Shown: positions 42,825-51,579 of the stretch, piece by piece
Numbering within the stretch: the stretch's first letter is position 1
How the letters are laid out: the number at the start of each line of letters is the position of its first letter
Assembly: GCA_963851245.1 (NCBI GenBank)
Contig: CAWKOH010000005.1
Coordinates: 62,001 to 126,000 of the forward strand
From: CAWKOH01 sp963851245
GTDB taxonomy: Bacteria > Actinomycetota > Acidimicrobiia > Acidimicrobiales > Palsa-688
Direction: 5' to 3'
Length of the DNA: 64,000 nt
Notes under the pieces: generated by a model
The model's database searches: none
The model's input: only the letters and a program-made list of their open reading frames with translations
What the model was told of the DNA's origin: nothing
Translations under genes and position numbers: made by a program

Positions 42825-44090
42825 CTATCCGAGCCGGGCATACTGCTGCGAGGCGAGGGTATCCACCAGGGCCGGCCTGGTCGCGCTGCCGCTCGCGTAA
42901 TCGACGGTCATCACCACGTTGTTCTTGGTGGCGATGACCCCGTGCTCGTAGCTGCCGTCGGTCGCCGAAGTGGAATCGTAGATTTGCGCTCCGGGTAGGG
43001 CCCGGTCGGCCGCCGTCTTGACGCCGCCGATGCTGAAGCCGGCCACGAAGTTGGCGGCGTCTTGCGCCGAAGCAAACTCGAACAGGCTCACGTTTATCAC
43101 GTCACCGCTGCCGAGGTCGCCGTAGTTGGTCTGGTACCCGTTCACATAGTGGAGCTGGGCTGCCGCTCCGGTCGACGCCACGAAGGAGTCGAACCCGGCG
43201 GCTGTGAGCGGACCGTTCTGGACACCGGATTGCTGGAAGAGGGCGAAGCCAGCCGGGGCCGGAACGATCTTCGCTCCGAGGGTCCCGGCGCCGGCGGGCG
43301 GCACCGTCGTGGCCCGGGGCGCTGGCGCGGTGGTCGGCGGGCTGCTCGTGGCGGGCCGGGCAGGTGAAGTCGGGGTGAAGCTGTCGAGCAGCTCGTTGTA
43401 GTCCTTGGCGAAACTCGAGGCCGAGGCTCCGAACCCCTCGAACAGGTACCCGGCTGAGCCGATTTGCACGGCCCTGACGTTTCCGACACCACCGCTGAAC
43501 GATATGACCGCGTCCTCGGCGGGCCGTCCCTGATAGGTGACCGCCGTATGGGAGACCACCTTGCCGTCCGCCTCGGAGGCGGCGGCGCCGTCGACGGCGC
43601 CTTCCGGGCTGAACGTCGACTGCGACGACAAGGGGAAATAGGCCACCCCGACCGCCTCGTCGGCGAGGGAAGATATGTACAGAACGATGGGCACGGACTG
43701 GGCCGTCTTCTGGATCCGTTGCGGCTTACCGGGGAAGGTGGCGGTGAAGCCGGCGTCCGTGGCGGACATGACGTAGGGCTGGGAGGATTTGGCCGTGCTC
43801 GAGGTGGAGCTGAGCCGTACGGCGTTCTGGGCGATGGAGACAGCGAAGAGGATGGCGCCCACCACGATCGGCCACCGGATCAACCGGGGCGGGCGGTAGC
43901 CGCTTCCAGGTGAGGCCACCAGGCGAGGCCAGGGTGGTCCGGTGACGGTGGTCGGATCGGGCGCACCAGGGGCCGCGGGAGGGGCCCAGGAGCTCATGTC
44001 GGGAGGCGAAGAGTACGACCAGGGGTCCGGGGGCGCCCACGAACTCGTGTCGGTAGGCGTTGATTCTGAAGGCAGTACGTCGTCAGACAC
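42825..44090 (-). CDS. Membrane-anchored protein with Pro/Ser-rich N-terminus and extracytoplasmic domains
   Basis: 421 residues. Residues 1-70 are Pro/Ser/Thr/Trp-rich with repeated SSWAPP blocks; one transmembrane helix follows (IRWPIVVGAILFAVSIAQNA, about residues 73-93). Outside are a beta-rich domain (FTATFPGKPQRIQKTAQSVP...) of the kind found in Gram-positive surface proteins, a low-complexity Thr/Ala/Pro linker (about 245-275), and a second domain (KIVPAPAGFALFQQSGVQNG...FEFASAQDAANFVAGF) similar in pattern to DUF7373/PknH-like sensor folds. No enzymatic motif. Start overlaps nothing; the DUF4389 gene ends 9 bp away on the same strand, so the two are probably co-transcribed. Confidence 0.72.
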   Translation of the reverse strand: MSDDVLPSESTPTDTSSWAPPDPWSYSSPPDMSSWAPPAAPGAPDPTTVTGPPWPRLVASPGSGYRPPRLIRWPIVVGAILFAVSIAQNAVRLSSTSSTAKSSQPYVMSATDAGFTATFPGKPQRIQKTAQSVPIVLYISSLADEAVGVAYFPLSSQSTFSPEGAVDGAAASEADGKVVSHTAVTYQGRPAEDAVISFSGGVGNVRAVQIGSAGYLFEGFGASASSFAKDYNELLDSFTPTSPARPATSSPPTTAPAPRATTVPPAGAGTLGAKIVPAPAGFALFQQSGVQNGPLTAAGFDSFVASTGAAAQLHYVNGYQTNYGDLGSGDVINVSLFEFASAQDAANFVAGFSIGGVKTAADRALPGAQIYDSTSATDGSYEHGVIATKNNVVMTVDYASGSATRPALVDTLASQQYARLG

Positions 44091-44099
44091 CGGAGACTC

Positions 44100-44687
44100 C
44101 TACTTATCGAACCCGAACGGCGGGTAGTCGTCGATGATCAAGTGCCAGTAGCCCTCGACTCGGAACACCCAGCGCATCCAGCCGACTACTAGCTTGAGCA
44201 AGGCCAGAGGCCAACGGCCGAGGATGAGAACAGCGAACCATCCGATGAACAGGACGACAAAGGCGACCAGGTTCGCGAACAGCAGAACGACTGCCTGCGG
44301 AATGACCAGGATCAGCCGAAACAGCACCGTCACCCGGCGCCGCTGCACCGGCCGAGCGCTGTAAAGAACGGCCGGATACTCGCCAGGGTCGACATAGCCG
44401 GCGACCACGGTGAAGCCCGGGTACCTGTCGGTGAGGCCGAATAGGAAGGAGTACACCCTCCACTCGTAGCGCAGGACCGCCACGAGGTAGTCGCCCAGGC
44501 TCTCGGGGAGACGCCCGCTGATCACAATGGCGAACCAACCCACCACCGAAACCGCGCCCGCCCCGAACTGAAGGATCTGTAGCCACAGGTAAACAGGGAT
44601 TATCAGAAGCCAGTTGACCAGTGGCCGCCATCGAGCCACCTGTTCGACGTGGTCCACTTCACTGTTCAGCGGATAGGTCATCGACAT
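44100..44687 (-). CDS. DUF4389 domain-containing membrane protein
   Basis: 195 residues with several hydrophobic helices: RPLVNWLLIIPVYLWLQILQ, AVSVVGWFAIVISGRLPESL, and RRVTVLFRLILVIPQAVVLL, matching the DUF4389 pattern (repeated W-F-A-I/V-L-I-x-G-R-x-P-x-x-L motif, here twice: WFAIVISGRLPESL and WFAVLILGRWPLAL). Function unknown; actinobacterial members often sit next to secreted or surface proteins, as here. 247 bp upstream (44688-44934) contain no gene that I can see. Confidence 0.85.
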   Translation of the reverse strand: MSMTYPLNSEVDHVEQVARWRPLVNWLLIIPVYLWLQILQFGAGAVSVVGWFAIVISGRLPESLGDYLVAVLRYEWRVYSFLFGLTDRYPGFTVVAGYVDPGEYPAVLYSARPVQRRRVTVLFRLILVIPQAVVLLFANLVAFVVLFIGWFAVLILGRWPLALLKLVVGWMRWVFRVEGYWHLIIDDYPPFGFDK

Positions 44688-44934
44688 CAGTTCACCTCAA
44701 TCGCCCGGCGTGACAACCAGATCCGGCGAGCACGTCGGATCGCCGTCAACGGCCGCTTCCTGCCAAAGTCGAGTTCTCGGCACACAGGAACAACCATGCA
44801 GGTGCCCGGCTAGAGCGCGGGTCAAGCGCCGGTAGAGCCTGGCTCGAACTGCCGTCCGTCGACCGGCCAGACGCTACCACTCCGGCCTGGCGGAGCGGCC
44901 GCGGCTGGGTTCAACACGGCGGGACCGGTTCGGC

Positions 44935-45438
44935 TCAGGTCGGTGGGCTGGCGGCCAGCCGGTCGGCGTAGCGGACCAGCTGCTTGATGAACAGCCGGGC
45001 AAATGTCCTGGTGTATGCCAAAGCCAGCCCGCCCGTCCCTGGCAGGCTGGGTTCAATCGATCCTGTCCACGTGATCGCTGTGCCTTCACCGTCGGGGCGG
45101 AGGAAGATGTCTCCTCTGTAGCGACGAGCCGGAACCCCTTTGTGGGCTACATAGCCCAGATGGTTGGGCGGTTCGAACTCCACCACCTCCTCGGAACTCC
45201 CAAAGGGGCCAACCCCAAATCTCCTGACGGCACCGACCCCGTCGGGGACCGGCTCCCCCTCCCGGGTCAGGTAGGTCCTGGTCATGAAGGACCATTCCTT
45301 CCACCGGGCCGCCTCGCCGATCAGGGGCCACACCACGGCCGGCGCCGCCCGGCAGCGGGCCGACACCTCGTAGCGCCAGCGATCACCGATCGGGGCGTTG
45401 GGATTGGAGTTCTCATCCACCCGCCCATTCTCGCCCAT
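44935..45438 (-). CDS. SRPBCC family (polyketide cyclase/START-like) protein
   Basis: 167 residues from the ATG at 45438. Helix-grip fold pattern: strand RYEVSARCRAAPAVVWPLIG, helix ARWKEWSF, GVGAVRRFGVGPFGSSEEVV, then GTAITWTGSIEPSLPGTGGL and a long C-terminal helix (RTFARLFIKQLVRYADRLAA). Such proteins bind hydrophobic ligands; no ligand can be predicted. The longer frame up to 45675 overlaps the divergent oxidoreductase and is not real. Shares a 48-bp divergent promoter region with the gene at 45487. Confidence 0.82.
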   Translation of the reverse strand: MGENGRVDENSNPNAPIGDRWRYEVSARCRAAPAVVWPLIGEAARWKEWSFMTRTYLTREGEPVPDGVGAVRRFGVGPFGSSEEVVEFEPPNHLGYVAHKGVPARRYRGDIFLRPDGEGTAITWTGSIEPSLPGTGGLALAYTRTFARLFIKQLVRYADRLAASPPT

Positions 45439-45486
45439 TGATCCACCCGGCCGCCCCTGACGGTCGGATCCGGTAGCGTCTCGCAG

Positions 45487-46638
45487 ATGCGAGTCATCGT
45501 GCTCGGGGCGGGATTCGGTGGCCTCGAACTGACATCGACGTTGTCCGCAGAGTTGGGCGATGCGGCCGAGATCGTTCTCATCGACCAGGCCCCCGGCTTC
45601 GTCTTCGGGTTCTCGAAGCTCGATGTCATGTTCGGCAAGCGGCTTCCCTCGGAGGTGTTTCACCCGTACGAGCACTTGAACAAACCGGGCGCCCGGTTCG
45701 TTCGCGCCACGATCACCTCGATCGACCCCGAAGCCAGACGGGTAGACACGGACGAAGGCCGCTTCGAAGGAGACATCCTCGTAGTCGCTCTTGGCGCCGA
45801 CCTCGATCCTTTGGCGACCCCCGGACTGTTAGAGGCCGGGCACGAGTTCTATACCCACGAAGGGGCCTTCGTGGCCCGGGACGTGCTGGCCGCCTTCACC
45901 GGCGGCAAAGTCATCGTGGGGGTGACGTCGACTCCGTTCAAGTGCCCGCCGGCGCCGAGCGAGACCGCACTCTTGATGCACGATTACTTGACGGAGCGGG
46001 GGATTCGGGACTACTCGACCATTTCGCTGGTGATGCCTCTCGGCGTGCCGATCCCACCGTCACCCCCGGCCTCGAAGGCGCTCTTGGCGGCCTTCGAAGA
46101 GCGGGGGATCGCCTGGCATCCCGAGCGGGTCGTGGATCGGCTCGATCCCGACCGCAGGATGGCGGTCTTCAAAGGTGGAGAGGAGATGCCCTTCGACCTC
46201 TTCCTCGGGGTGCCGCGCCACAAGGTTCCGGCCGTTGTACAGGAGTCGGGGCTGGCGGTCGACGGTTGGATCCCCGTCAATCCTCTGACGCTCGAGACGG
46301 CCTACCCCGATGTGTACGCCGTGGGCGATGTCACGAGTGTGGGAACCCCCAAGGCCGGGGTGTTCTCCGAGGGCCAGGCCTCGGCCGTAGCCGCCCAGAT
46401 CCTCTGGCGCCACCGGGGTGGCGCCAAACCGGACGGTTATGGCGGGGCAGGCGTCTGCTATCTGGAGTATGGCCACGATCAGGTCGCCCGCGTCAGCGTC
46501 ACCTTCCTGAGCGGGCAGGCCCCGATAGGCGACTTCGAAGAGCCGTCGGAGCTGATCGCCGCAGACAAGGTCAAATTCGGTGGCAGCCGGATCGAGCGTT
46601 GGTTCGATCGGCCAGGGAACCTGTCCCATGCCGGTTGA
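45487..46638 (+). CDS. FAD-dependent oxidoreductase, sulfide:quinone reductase-like
   Basis: 383 residues. N-terminal FAD-binding motif VIVLGAGFGGLELTSTL, region VVALGADLDP, STPFKCPPAPSETALLMHDYL and YAVGDVTSVGTPKAGVFSEG, the C-terminal FAD contact. The arrangement and the CPPAP loop (Cys in the FKCPPAP motif) match the SQR/flavocytochrome c sulfide dehydrogenase group. Only one of the usual redox cysteines plus VCYLEYG is evident, so quinone reduction by sulfide is possible but not certain. ATG at 45487. Confidence 0.82.
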   Translation: MRVIVLGAGFGGLELTSTLSAELGDAAEIVLIDQAPGFVFGFSKLDVMFGKRLPSEVFHPYEHLNKPGARFVRATITSIDPEARRVDTDEGRFEGDILVVALGADLDPLATPGLLEAGHEFYTHEGAFVARDVLAAFTGGKVIVGVTSTPFKCPPAPSETALLMHDYLTERGIRDYSTISLVMPLGVPIPPSPPASKALLAAFEERGIAWHPERVVDRLDPDRRMAVFKGGEEMPFDLFLGVPRHKVPAVVQESGLAVDGWIPVNPLTLETAYPDVYAVGDVTSVGTPKAGVFSEGQASAVAAQILWRHRGGAKPDGYGGAGVCYLEYGHDQVARVSVTFLSGQAPIGDFEEPSELIAADKVKFGGSRIERWFDRPGNLSHAG

Positions 46639-46730
46639 ACCGCCAGGCGGGGATCCACCTCTGACGCCGGGGACGCCGTTATCGTTCCGGCCGTAGGTCT
46701 TGGCCCGAACAAAGAATGGAGGGGGTCAGC

Positions 46731-46919
46731 ATGATCAGAGCGCTCATCGTCGGTGTCATCCTGTTTCTAATCTTTACCTTCCCTGCGACGTTCCTTCTCA
46801 TGCTGTTCCTCGGGAACCTAGGCAAGCACCTCAGCTACTGGGGGACGTTCCCGCTCGGCATCCTGGTGTCGGTCCTGATCGGGGCATCGGGATCGATAAC
46901 CGACTCCCGTAACATCTGA
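46731..46919 (+). CDS. Small two-helix membrane protein
   Basis: 62 residues from the ATG at 46731, which has GGAGGGGG upstream (46718-46725); the ATG at 46716 is less likely because it would include that ribosome site. Two hydrophobic helices: ALIVGVILFLIFTFPATFLL and GTFPLGILVSVLIGASGSIT with a short polar turn (GNLGKHLSYW). Function unknown. Confidence 0.6.
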   Translation: MIRALIVGVILFLIFTFPATFLLMLFLGNLGKHLSYWGTFPLGILVSVLIGASGSITDSRNI

Positions 46920-46946
46920 TCTCCCACGATCGAGCGGCAGGTCCCG

Positions 46947-47819
46947 TCAGGGGCCGGCCCTATCGAGTTCGTTGATGATCTCGAACAGGTGGCCGATGAT
47001 CGACACGTGGCCTTCGTTATCGAGGATCCGGAGTCTGGCCCCGGGCAGGTGATCGCCCAGCCATAGACCGTGAAAATAAGGGACGTTGGCGTCCTCACGG
47101 CCGTGCCAGATGTCCACCCCGGTGGTGTCGTCCAGATTGAAACCCCAGTCGCGGAGTTGGGCCAGGTAGTCGTCGGCACATCCATCGCTGCCCGACACGA
47201 AGGCCGCTCTGAAGCAGGACGCAATCCACTCGGCATGGCCGCGGGTTAGATAGTCCCGGTCGGCGGCGCTTTGGGCGTTGGCCGCCACGTTGTCGGCGCG
47301 GGACCGGGAGAGCAGGGCGCCGAAGTCTTCGCAGCTGCGGCGGAAGCCGTCGAGGTCCCCACGTAACGCCATCTGGTTGTCCTCGTCGGACTCGTACCAC
47401 GACCGCACCGGGTCTGTCGCACCGGCCTCGGTGTAGGGAGCGACGCCGGCCACGACCGCAGTGGCCCGACAACGCGACCGCAGCCGAGCGTGGCAGGCCA
47501 GGGCGTGTGGACCTCCTCCTGACCAGCCGACGTTCATGAACTGCTCGACATCGAGGGCATCGAGTATGGCGGCCGTGTCGGTGGCGGCATCAGACACCCG
47601 GCGGTCCCGTTGGGGGGTCGAGCGGCCATACCCGGGCCGGGCGTACAGCACGGTGCGAACGCCGATCGTGGCGGGATCGAGGTCCGGGGGAAGCGCTACC
47701 AGGCCCATGGGGGTGCCGGAGTGGAAAACCAGCACCCTTCCGTCCGCGGGACCCGAGACCAGGACATCCAGCAGCCGCCCGTCCTCGGTCCCGATGGTCA
47801 GGCTCTGTGGCGAAGTCAA
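46947..47819 (-). CDS. Alpha/beta hydrolase
   Basis: 290 residues. Oxyanion region VLVFHSGTPMGLVALPPDLD, nucleophile elbow GWSGGGPHALACHA, acid in the GREDANVPYF region and catalytic His in DNEGHVSII. TTG start at 47819 is the longest; no better ATG is nearby. Probably a cytoplasmic esterase or lactonase. Divergent from the VOC gene (89 bp). Confidence 0.84.
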   Translation of the reverse strand: MTSPQSLTIGTEDGRLLDVLVSGPADGRVLVFHSGTPMGLVALPPDLDPATIGVRTVLYARPGYGRSTPQRDRRVSDAATDTAAILDALDVEQFMNVGWSGGGPHALACHARLRSRCRATAVVAGVAPYTEAGATDPVRSWYESDEDNQMALRGDLDGFRRSCEDFGALLSRSRADNVAANAQSAADRDYLTRGHAEWIASCFRAAFVSGSDGCADDYLAQLRDWGFNLDDTTGVDIWHGREDANVPYFHGLWLGDHLPGARLRILDNEGHVSIIGHLFEIINELDRAGP

Positions 47820-47908
47820 TCAGCGCCCCCTTTGGTCGCCCGGGACGATCGTAGGCCTCCCTGCTGGTCGGCCTCGCGAATCGGGGCCGGTCTGCTCGAC
47901 TGGAGTCG

Positions 47909-48292
47909 ATGAACCTCAACCAGGTAACAATCGGTTCCACCGACCTCACTCGTTCCGAGCGGTTCTATGCCGCCCTGGGACTGCGGCTGATCGTCCGAGA
48001 CGACCACTACCTCCGCTTCGAATGTCCCGAGGGCGGGTCCACATTCTCGGTTGAGTTGGTGGAGGGCGTGACGGCCGCAGAGGCCGTCACCATCTATTTC
48101 GAGAACGACCGGATCGACGCCGAATATGCCCGACTCGCCGAATCGGGCGTCGTTTTCGATCATGAACCGGTTGATATGCCGTGGCTGTGGCGGGAGGCGC
48201 GGCTGCGCGATCCCGACGGGCACCACCTCTGTCTCTACCACGCCGGCGTGAATCGCAAGAATCCGCCCTGGCGCATCAGCGGCTCGGGTTGA
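47909..48292 (+). CDS. VOC family (glyoxalase/dioxygenase-fold) protein
   Basis: 127 residues with the vicinal oxygen chelate pattern: LNQVTIGSTDLTRSERFYAA, YLRFECPEGGSTFSVELVEG, and LRDPDGHHLCLYHAG with a metal-ligand-like His/Glu layout (DPDGHHLCLY). Could be a lyase, epoxide-opening enzyme or drug-binding protein. Its stop (48290-48292) overlaps the -35 box of the arsR-type promoter, so the next gene has its own control. Confidence 0.85.
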   Translation: MNLNQVTIGSTDLTRSERFYAALGLRLIVRDDHYLRFECPEGGSTFSVELVEGVTAAEAVTIYFENDRIDAEYARLAESGVVFDHEPVDMPWLWREARLRDPDGHHLCLYHAGVNRKNPPWRISGSG

Positions 48293-48342
48293 CATGCAGC
48301 CATACAGCTGCTTATCCTGGTCATAGGCAGCTAAATGGCTGC
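48289..48342 (+). promoter_or_regulatory. Promoter with two operator palindromes for the ArsR-SRPBCC gene
   Basis: A perfect -35 TTGACA (48289-48294) is followed 18 bp later by TATCCT (48313-48318). The spacer contains GCAGC-N6-GCTGC (48296-48311), and a second copy GGCAGC-N6-GCTGCC lies at 48326-48343. Centres are 31 bp apart, three helical turns, so two repressor dimers would bind on the same DNA face, one inside the promoter spacer and one just after it. AGAGAGGGAT precedes the ATG at 48363. Confidence 0.75.
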
Positions 48343-48362
48343 CTGTTCGTAGAGAGGGATCC

Positions 48363-49184
48363 ATGGAGGACGTGTTCCGGGCACTCGCCGATTCAAGCCG
48401 CCGTCAGCTGCTCGACAACTTGAATCAGCACGGCGGCCAGACCCTGCGCCAGATGTGCACGGGAATGGACATGGCCCGTCAATCGGTCAGCAAGCACCTG
48501 GCTGTGCTCGAGCAAGCCGGACTGATCACCACCGTCCGGCGAGGCCGGGAGAAGCTGCACTACCTGAACTCGGCCCCGATCGGTGACATTGCCGACCGCT
48601 GGATCAGCCACTACCACCGCCACCGGGTGGAATCTCTCGCCGATCTGAGACGAGCGCTGGAGGAGACGAACGTGTCATCGCCCTCATTCACCTACACGAC
48701 CTTCATTCGGACCACGCCAGAGCGGTTGTGGCAGGCCCTCACCGAGCCCGCCTTCACGCGTCGTTACTGGCAGGGCACCGAGTTCGACACCGATTGGAAG
48801 ACGGGATCGTCCATGACGCTGCGCAATCGGGACAAGGGTTACGAAGTCACCGATCCCCAGCAGTTGGTGATCGAGTCCGACCCCTACCGGCGTCTGTCGT
48901 ATACCTGGCATTCCTTTACCGAGGAGTGGGCGCGCGCCTACGACGTAAGCGAGGAGTTCCGGGCTCGGGTCGCCGCCGAGCGCCGGTCGAAAGTCACCTT
49001 CGACATCGAGGATCTGGGCCAGGCAGTGAAGCTCACTGTCCTCCACGACGATTTTGATCAAGGCAGCGCGGTGCTGGAGAGCGTAAGCCAGGGCTGGCCG
49101 GCCGTAATCTCGAATCTGAAGACACTCCTGGAAACCGGCGACATCCTTCCCGAGCCGCGTCCCGCCGAGGAAGTCACGGCCTGA
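48363..49184 (+). CDS. ArsR-type winged-helix regulator fused to a SRPBCC/AHSA1 domain
   Basis: 273 residues. Residues 1-100: winged helix (MEDVFRALADSSRRQLLDNL, recognition helix MARQSVSKHLAVLEQAGLIT). From about residue 105: AHSA1-like SRPBCC domain (TYTTFIRTTPERLWQALTEP, ARRYWQGTE-like region, WPAVISNLKTLLETG). In such fusions the SRPBCC part probably binds a hydrophobic ligand and releases the regulator from DNA; that is inference. The two palindromes at 48296-48342 are its likely autoregulatory operators. Confidence 0.9.
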   Translation: MEDVFRALADSSRRQLLDNLNQHGGQTLRQMCTGMDMARQSVSKHLAVLEQAGLITTVRRGREKLHYLNSAPIGDIADRWISHYHRHRVESLADLRRALEETNVSSPSFTYTTFIRTTPERLWQALTEPAFTRRYWQGTEFDTDWKTGSSMTLRNRDKGYEVTDPQQLVIESDPYRRLSYTWHSFTEEWARAYDVSEEFRARVAAERRSKVTFDIEDLGQAVKLTVLHDDFDQGSAVLESVSQGWPAVISNLKTLLETGDILPEPRPAEEVTA

Positions 49185-49280
49185 CGAGCAGCTACGACGC
49201 GCTCACCGGCAGGGCCATCCCTGGTCGCGGGGCTCCTCGACGACCGGAATACCTCGACTGCCCGGTGAGTTGCCCGGTCC

Positions 49281-49838
49281 GTGCGCTACAGACTCTTGCT
49301 GATATCGGGCAGCCTGCGGACGGCGTCGACCAGCTCTGCCGCTCTGCTGGCGGCGGGCCAATTGGTCCCGGCAGGTGTGGAACCAGTCCTTTACCGGGGC
49401 CTGGGAGCCCTACCTCATTTCAACCCCGACCGCGACGTCGATCCGCTCGACGCCGCGGTGTCGGACCTCCGGCGCGCCATACACCTGGCCGGCGCCGTCG
49501 TTGTCTCCACGCCTGAGTACGCCGGAGCCCTCCCCGGTTCCTTCAAGAATCTTCTGGACTGGACCATCGGAGATGACCAGCCAGGTTCGATCTATGAGAA
49601 GCCGGTGGCGTGGATCAACGTTTCACCTCGAGGGGCCGAGGGAGCCCACCAAGAGTTGCGGACGGTCCTTCAGTACGCCCATGCCGACGTCGTCGCAGGT
49701 GCTTGTGTCGACGTTCCGGTGACACAGGCGATGATCGACGACTCGGGAATGCTCAGCGATCCGGCAGCCCGGGGCCAGATCGCGCTTGCCCTGTCGGTTC
49801 TGGGTGAGCACATGGAGTCGAACGGCTATCGGCTGTAG
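49281..49838 (+). CDS. NADPH-dependent FMN reductase-like flavoprotein
   Basis: 185 residues from GTG 49281. Flavodoxin-like fold: FMN phosphate loop LLISGSLRTASTSSALL-like start (LLLISGSLRTASTSSAALLA), and STPEYAGALPGSFKNLLDW, the diagnostic second FMN-binding motif, followed by NVSPRGAEGAH. Reduces flavins or quinones with NADPH. Upstream 96 bp contain no gene; it could follow the ArsR-SRPBCC gene in a stress regulon. Confidence 0.88.
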   Translation: MRYRLLLISGSLRTASTSSAALLAAGQLVPAGVEPVLYRGLGALPHFNPDRDVDPLDAAVSDLRRAIHLAGAVVVSTPEYAGALPGSFKNLLDWTIGDDQPGSIYEKPVAWINVSPRGAEGAHQELRTVLQYAHADVVAGACVDVPVTQAMIDDSGMLSDPAARGQIALALSVLGEHMESNGYRL

Positions 49839-50029
49839 GTCAATGCTTGACCGGCTGAGGTGAAAAGGCGATGATGGGGGTCGGCGGGTTCCACGCCGTT
49901 CCTCCAGCAGTGGCCTTCCCCAGCCGGCCGACTTCGGAGGCGAAGGGGATCAATGTCCTCGGATCGCGGTTCCGACACCGTACCCGAACAAGCCGCTGGG
50001 GGGCATTTGATCGGAGTGCAGGAGGCCGG

Positions 50030-50518
50030 ATGACCACCAGGAAGCATCTCAAACGGCGAGTTCGGGCTCGCGTCTCATCGACCGGTGAGTCCTACTCGAC
50101 CGCCCTCCAGAACATCCGCCGCGATCCCCAGGAGGTCCGAATGTCCGACACTGACGTGGCCGGCGAACCCGTGCTGGCATCCTGCACGTTTTGCGGGAAG
50201 AGCGACCGCCAGGTGAACAAGCTCATTGCCGGTCCGGGCGTGTACATCTGCAACGAGTGCGTGGCCCTCTGCGATCAGATACTCGAGCAGGAATCCACCA
50301 GGGACCCGTCGACGGACAGGAGAGCACAGTTCCTGAACCGGTCCGCGGTGGAGATACTGGCCACCCTTCCGGCGCTGGCCCGCACGGCAGCTGACCTGGA
50401 GGCAGAGCTGCACCGCTGGGTTCAGCGGCTGCGCCATCTGGCTACCTCTTGGGACGATATAGCCGCCGCCCTGCAACTGAACATTGAAGAGGCTAGGAAG
50501 CGCTTCGGACCGGACTGA
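50030..50518 (+). CDS. Stand-alone ClpX-type C4 zinc-finger protein
   Basis: 162 residues from ATG 50030, with AGGAGG at 50020-50025. Residues 1-30 (TRKHLKRRVRARVSSTGESY) form a short basic module that also prefixes other small actinobacterial proteins. Cys 52, 55, 74 and 77 (SCTFCGK...YICNECVALC) form the ClpX N-terminal zinc-binding domain, which in ClpX recognises substrates and adaptors. The AAA+ ATPase is absent; instead a helical tail follows (ATLPALARTAADLEAELHRW). It may be a decoy or adaptor for Clp-type proteolysis. An alternative internal start is the ATG at 50141. The region 49839-50029 has no gene. Confidence 0.8.
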   Translation: MTTRKHLKRRVRARVSSTGESYSTALQNIRRDPQEVRMSDTDVAGEPVLASCTFCGKSDRQVNKLIAGPGVYICNECVALCDQILEQESTRDPSTDRRAQFLNRSAVEILATLPALARTAADLEAELHRWVQRLRHLATSWDDIAAALQLNIEEARKRFGPD

Positions 50519-50567
50519 CGCCGTCGATTGGTGCGCGGCCGGTGGGGGTAGAGACGAGAATGTAGCC

Positions 50568-51119
50568 GTGATACCTGACATGAACGCCCCGGACGAGGTC
50601 CGAGGGACGGCAGTGCTTTTGCATCCGCATCCCGACTTCGGTGGAAATCGATTTCATCCGTTCATAGACGGCCTGTTCCATCGCTTGCCCGAGGTGGCCA
50701 TCAGTGCGTTCCGCATCGACTTCACTTCGTCTGACCAGACCAGCGCGCGAGCAGACGTCCTGGCCGCGATCGACGCCGCCTATGGCTTGTGGCCAGGGTT
50801 GCCCCTGGCGCTGGTCGGCTATTCGTTCGGCGCCGGAATCGCGGTCGGCATCAACGACGACCGGGTCAGCGGCTGGTACCTGCTGGCACCACCAACGGAT
50901 GTGCTCTCTCAAGCCGTGATAGGCGCGGACTCCCGGCCCAAGGCCATAGTCGTGCCGGAGAACGACCAGTTTTTCCCCCCGGAGGTGACCGAGCGGGAGG
51001 TGGCGGAGTGGGCTTCTACGACCGTCACGATCGCCCCGGGTGTGGACCACTTTCTGGGTCGGGTGGACGGGATCGTGGATGAGGCGGTGGATTGGATCGG
51101 CCGCCTCGTCAACCCATGA
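50568..51119 (+). CDS. Alpha/beta hydrolase (dienelactone-hydrolase-like)
   Basis: 183 residues from GTG 50568, or 179 from ATG 50580; the frame back to 50484 overlaps the preceding gene. The start of the fold is AVLLHPHPDFGGNRFHPFID (HPHP..GG pattern of this group), nucleophile elbow GYSFGAG, and catalytic His in APGVDHFLGRV. Missing the lid, hence short. Ends just before the convergent SnoaL-like gene. Confidence 0.8.
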   Translation: MIPDMNAPDEVRGTAVLLHPHPDFGGNRFHPFIDGLFHRLPEVAISAFRIDFTSSDQTSARADVLAAIDAAYGLWPGLPLALVGYSFGAGIAVGINDDRVSGWYLLAPPTDVLSQAVIGADSRPKAIVVPENDQFFPPEVTEREVAEWASTTVTIAPGVDHFLGRVDGIVDEAVDWIGRLVNP

Positions 51120-51147
51120 AGGGCCCACTGCGTTCTACACTTGGATT

Positions 51148-51579
51148 TCAGGACCAGGTCGCCACGCCTTGGGCCAGGAGGGGACCGAACATGATTCGAA
51201 GAAGCTCGTCACTGGCGTAGATCCGCTCCCCGGACAGCTTCCCATCGCGTCCGAAGGTCAGGATGCCGATTATGGGGTGGTGCGTGACTCCGCCCTCTCC
51301 ATCGTCGAGGTGAAGAACGTATTCCTGGCCCAACCCTTCGTCGGTCACCCACTCCGACCTGAGGTCGTAGCCGGTCACGCGAGGCATGCACTCGGCGAAG
51401 AAGTGCTCGTAATACTCCCTGGCGGCGGCCCGGCCGCGCAGGCTGAGCCCGATGGGCTGTAGCTCGTAGACCGGATCATCATCGAGGGTGGCCATCGTCT
51501 GCTCGATGTCACCTTCAGCTTCTGCGGCCGCGTGGGCGTGGGCTACGGCGACCATTGCCTCCCGCTCGTCGAGCGTCAT
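51148..51579 (-). CDS. SnoaL/NTF2-like protein
   Basis: 143 residues with a cone-shaped NTF2-like pattern: AHAHAAAEAEGDIEQTMATL, LRGRAAAREYYEHFFAECMP, VTHHPIIGILTFGRDGKLSG. Could be a small lyase/isomerase or a binding protein. Its ATG overlaps the stop of the amidohydrolase by one base (TAATG), so it belongs to the same transcript. Confidence 0.82.
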   Translation of the reverse strand: MTLDEREAMVAVAHAHAAAEAEGDIEQTMATLDDDPVYELQPIGLSLRGRAAAREYYEHFFAECMPRVTGYDLRSEWVTDEGLGQEYVLHLDDGEGGVTHHPIIGILTFGRDGKLSGERIYASDELLRIMFGPLLAQGVATWS

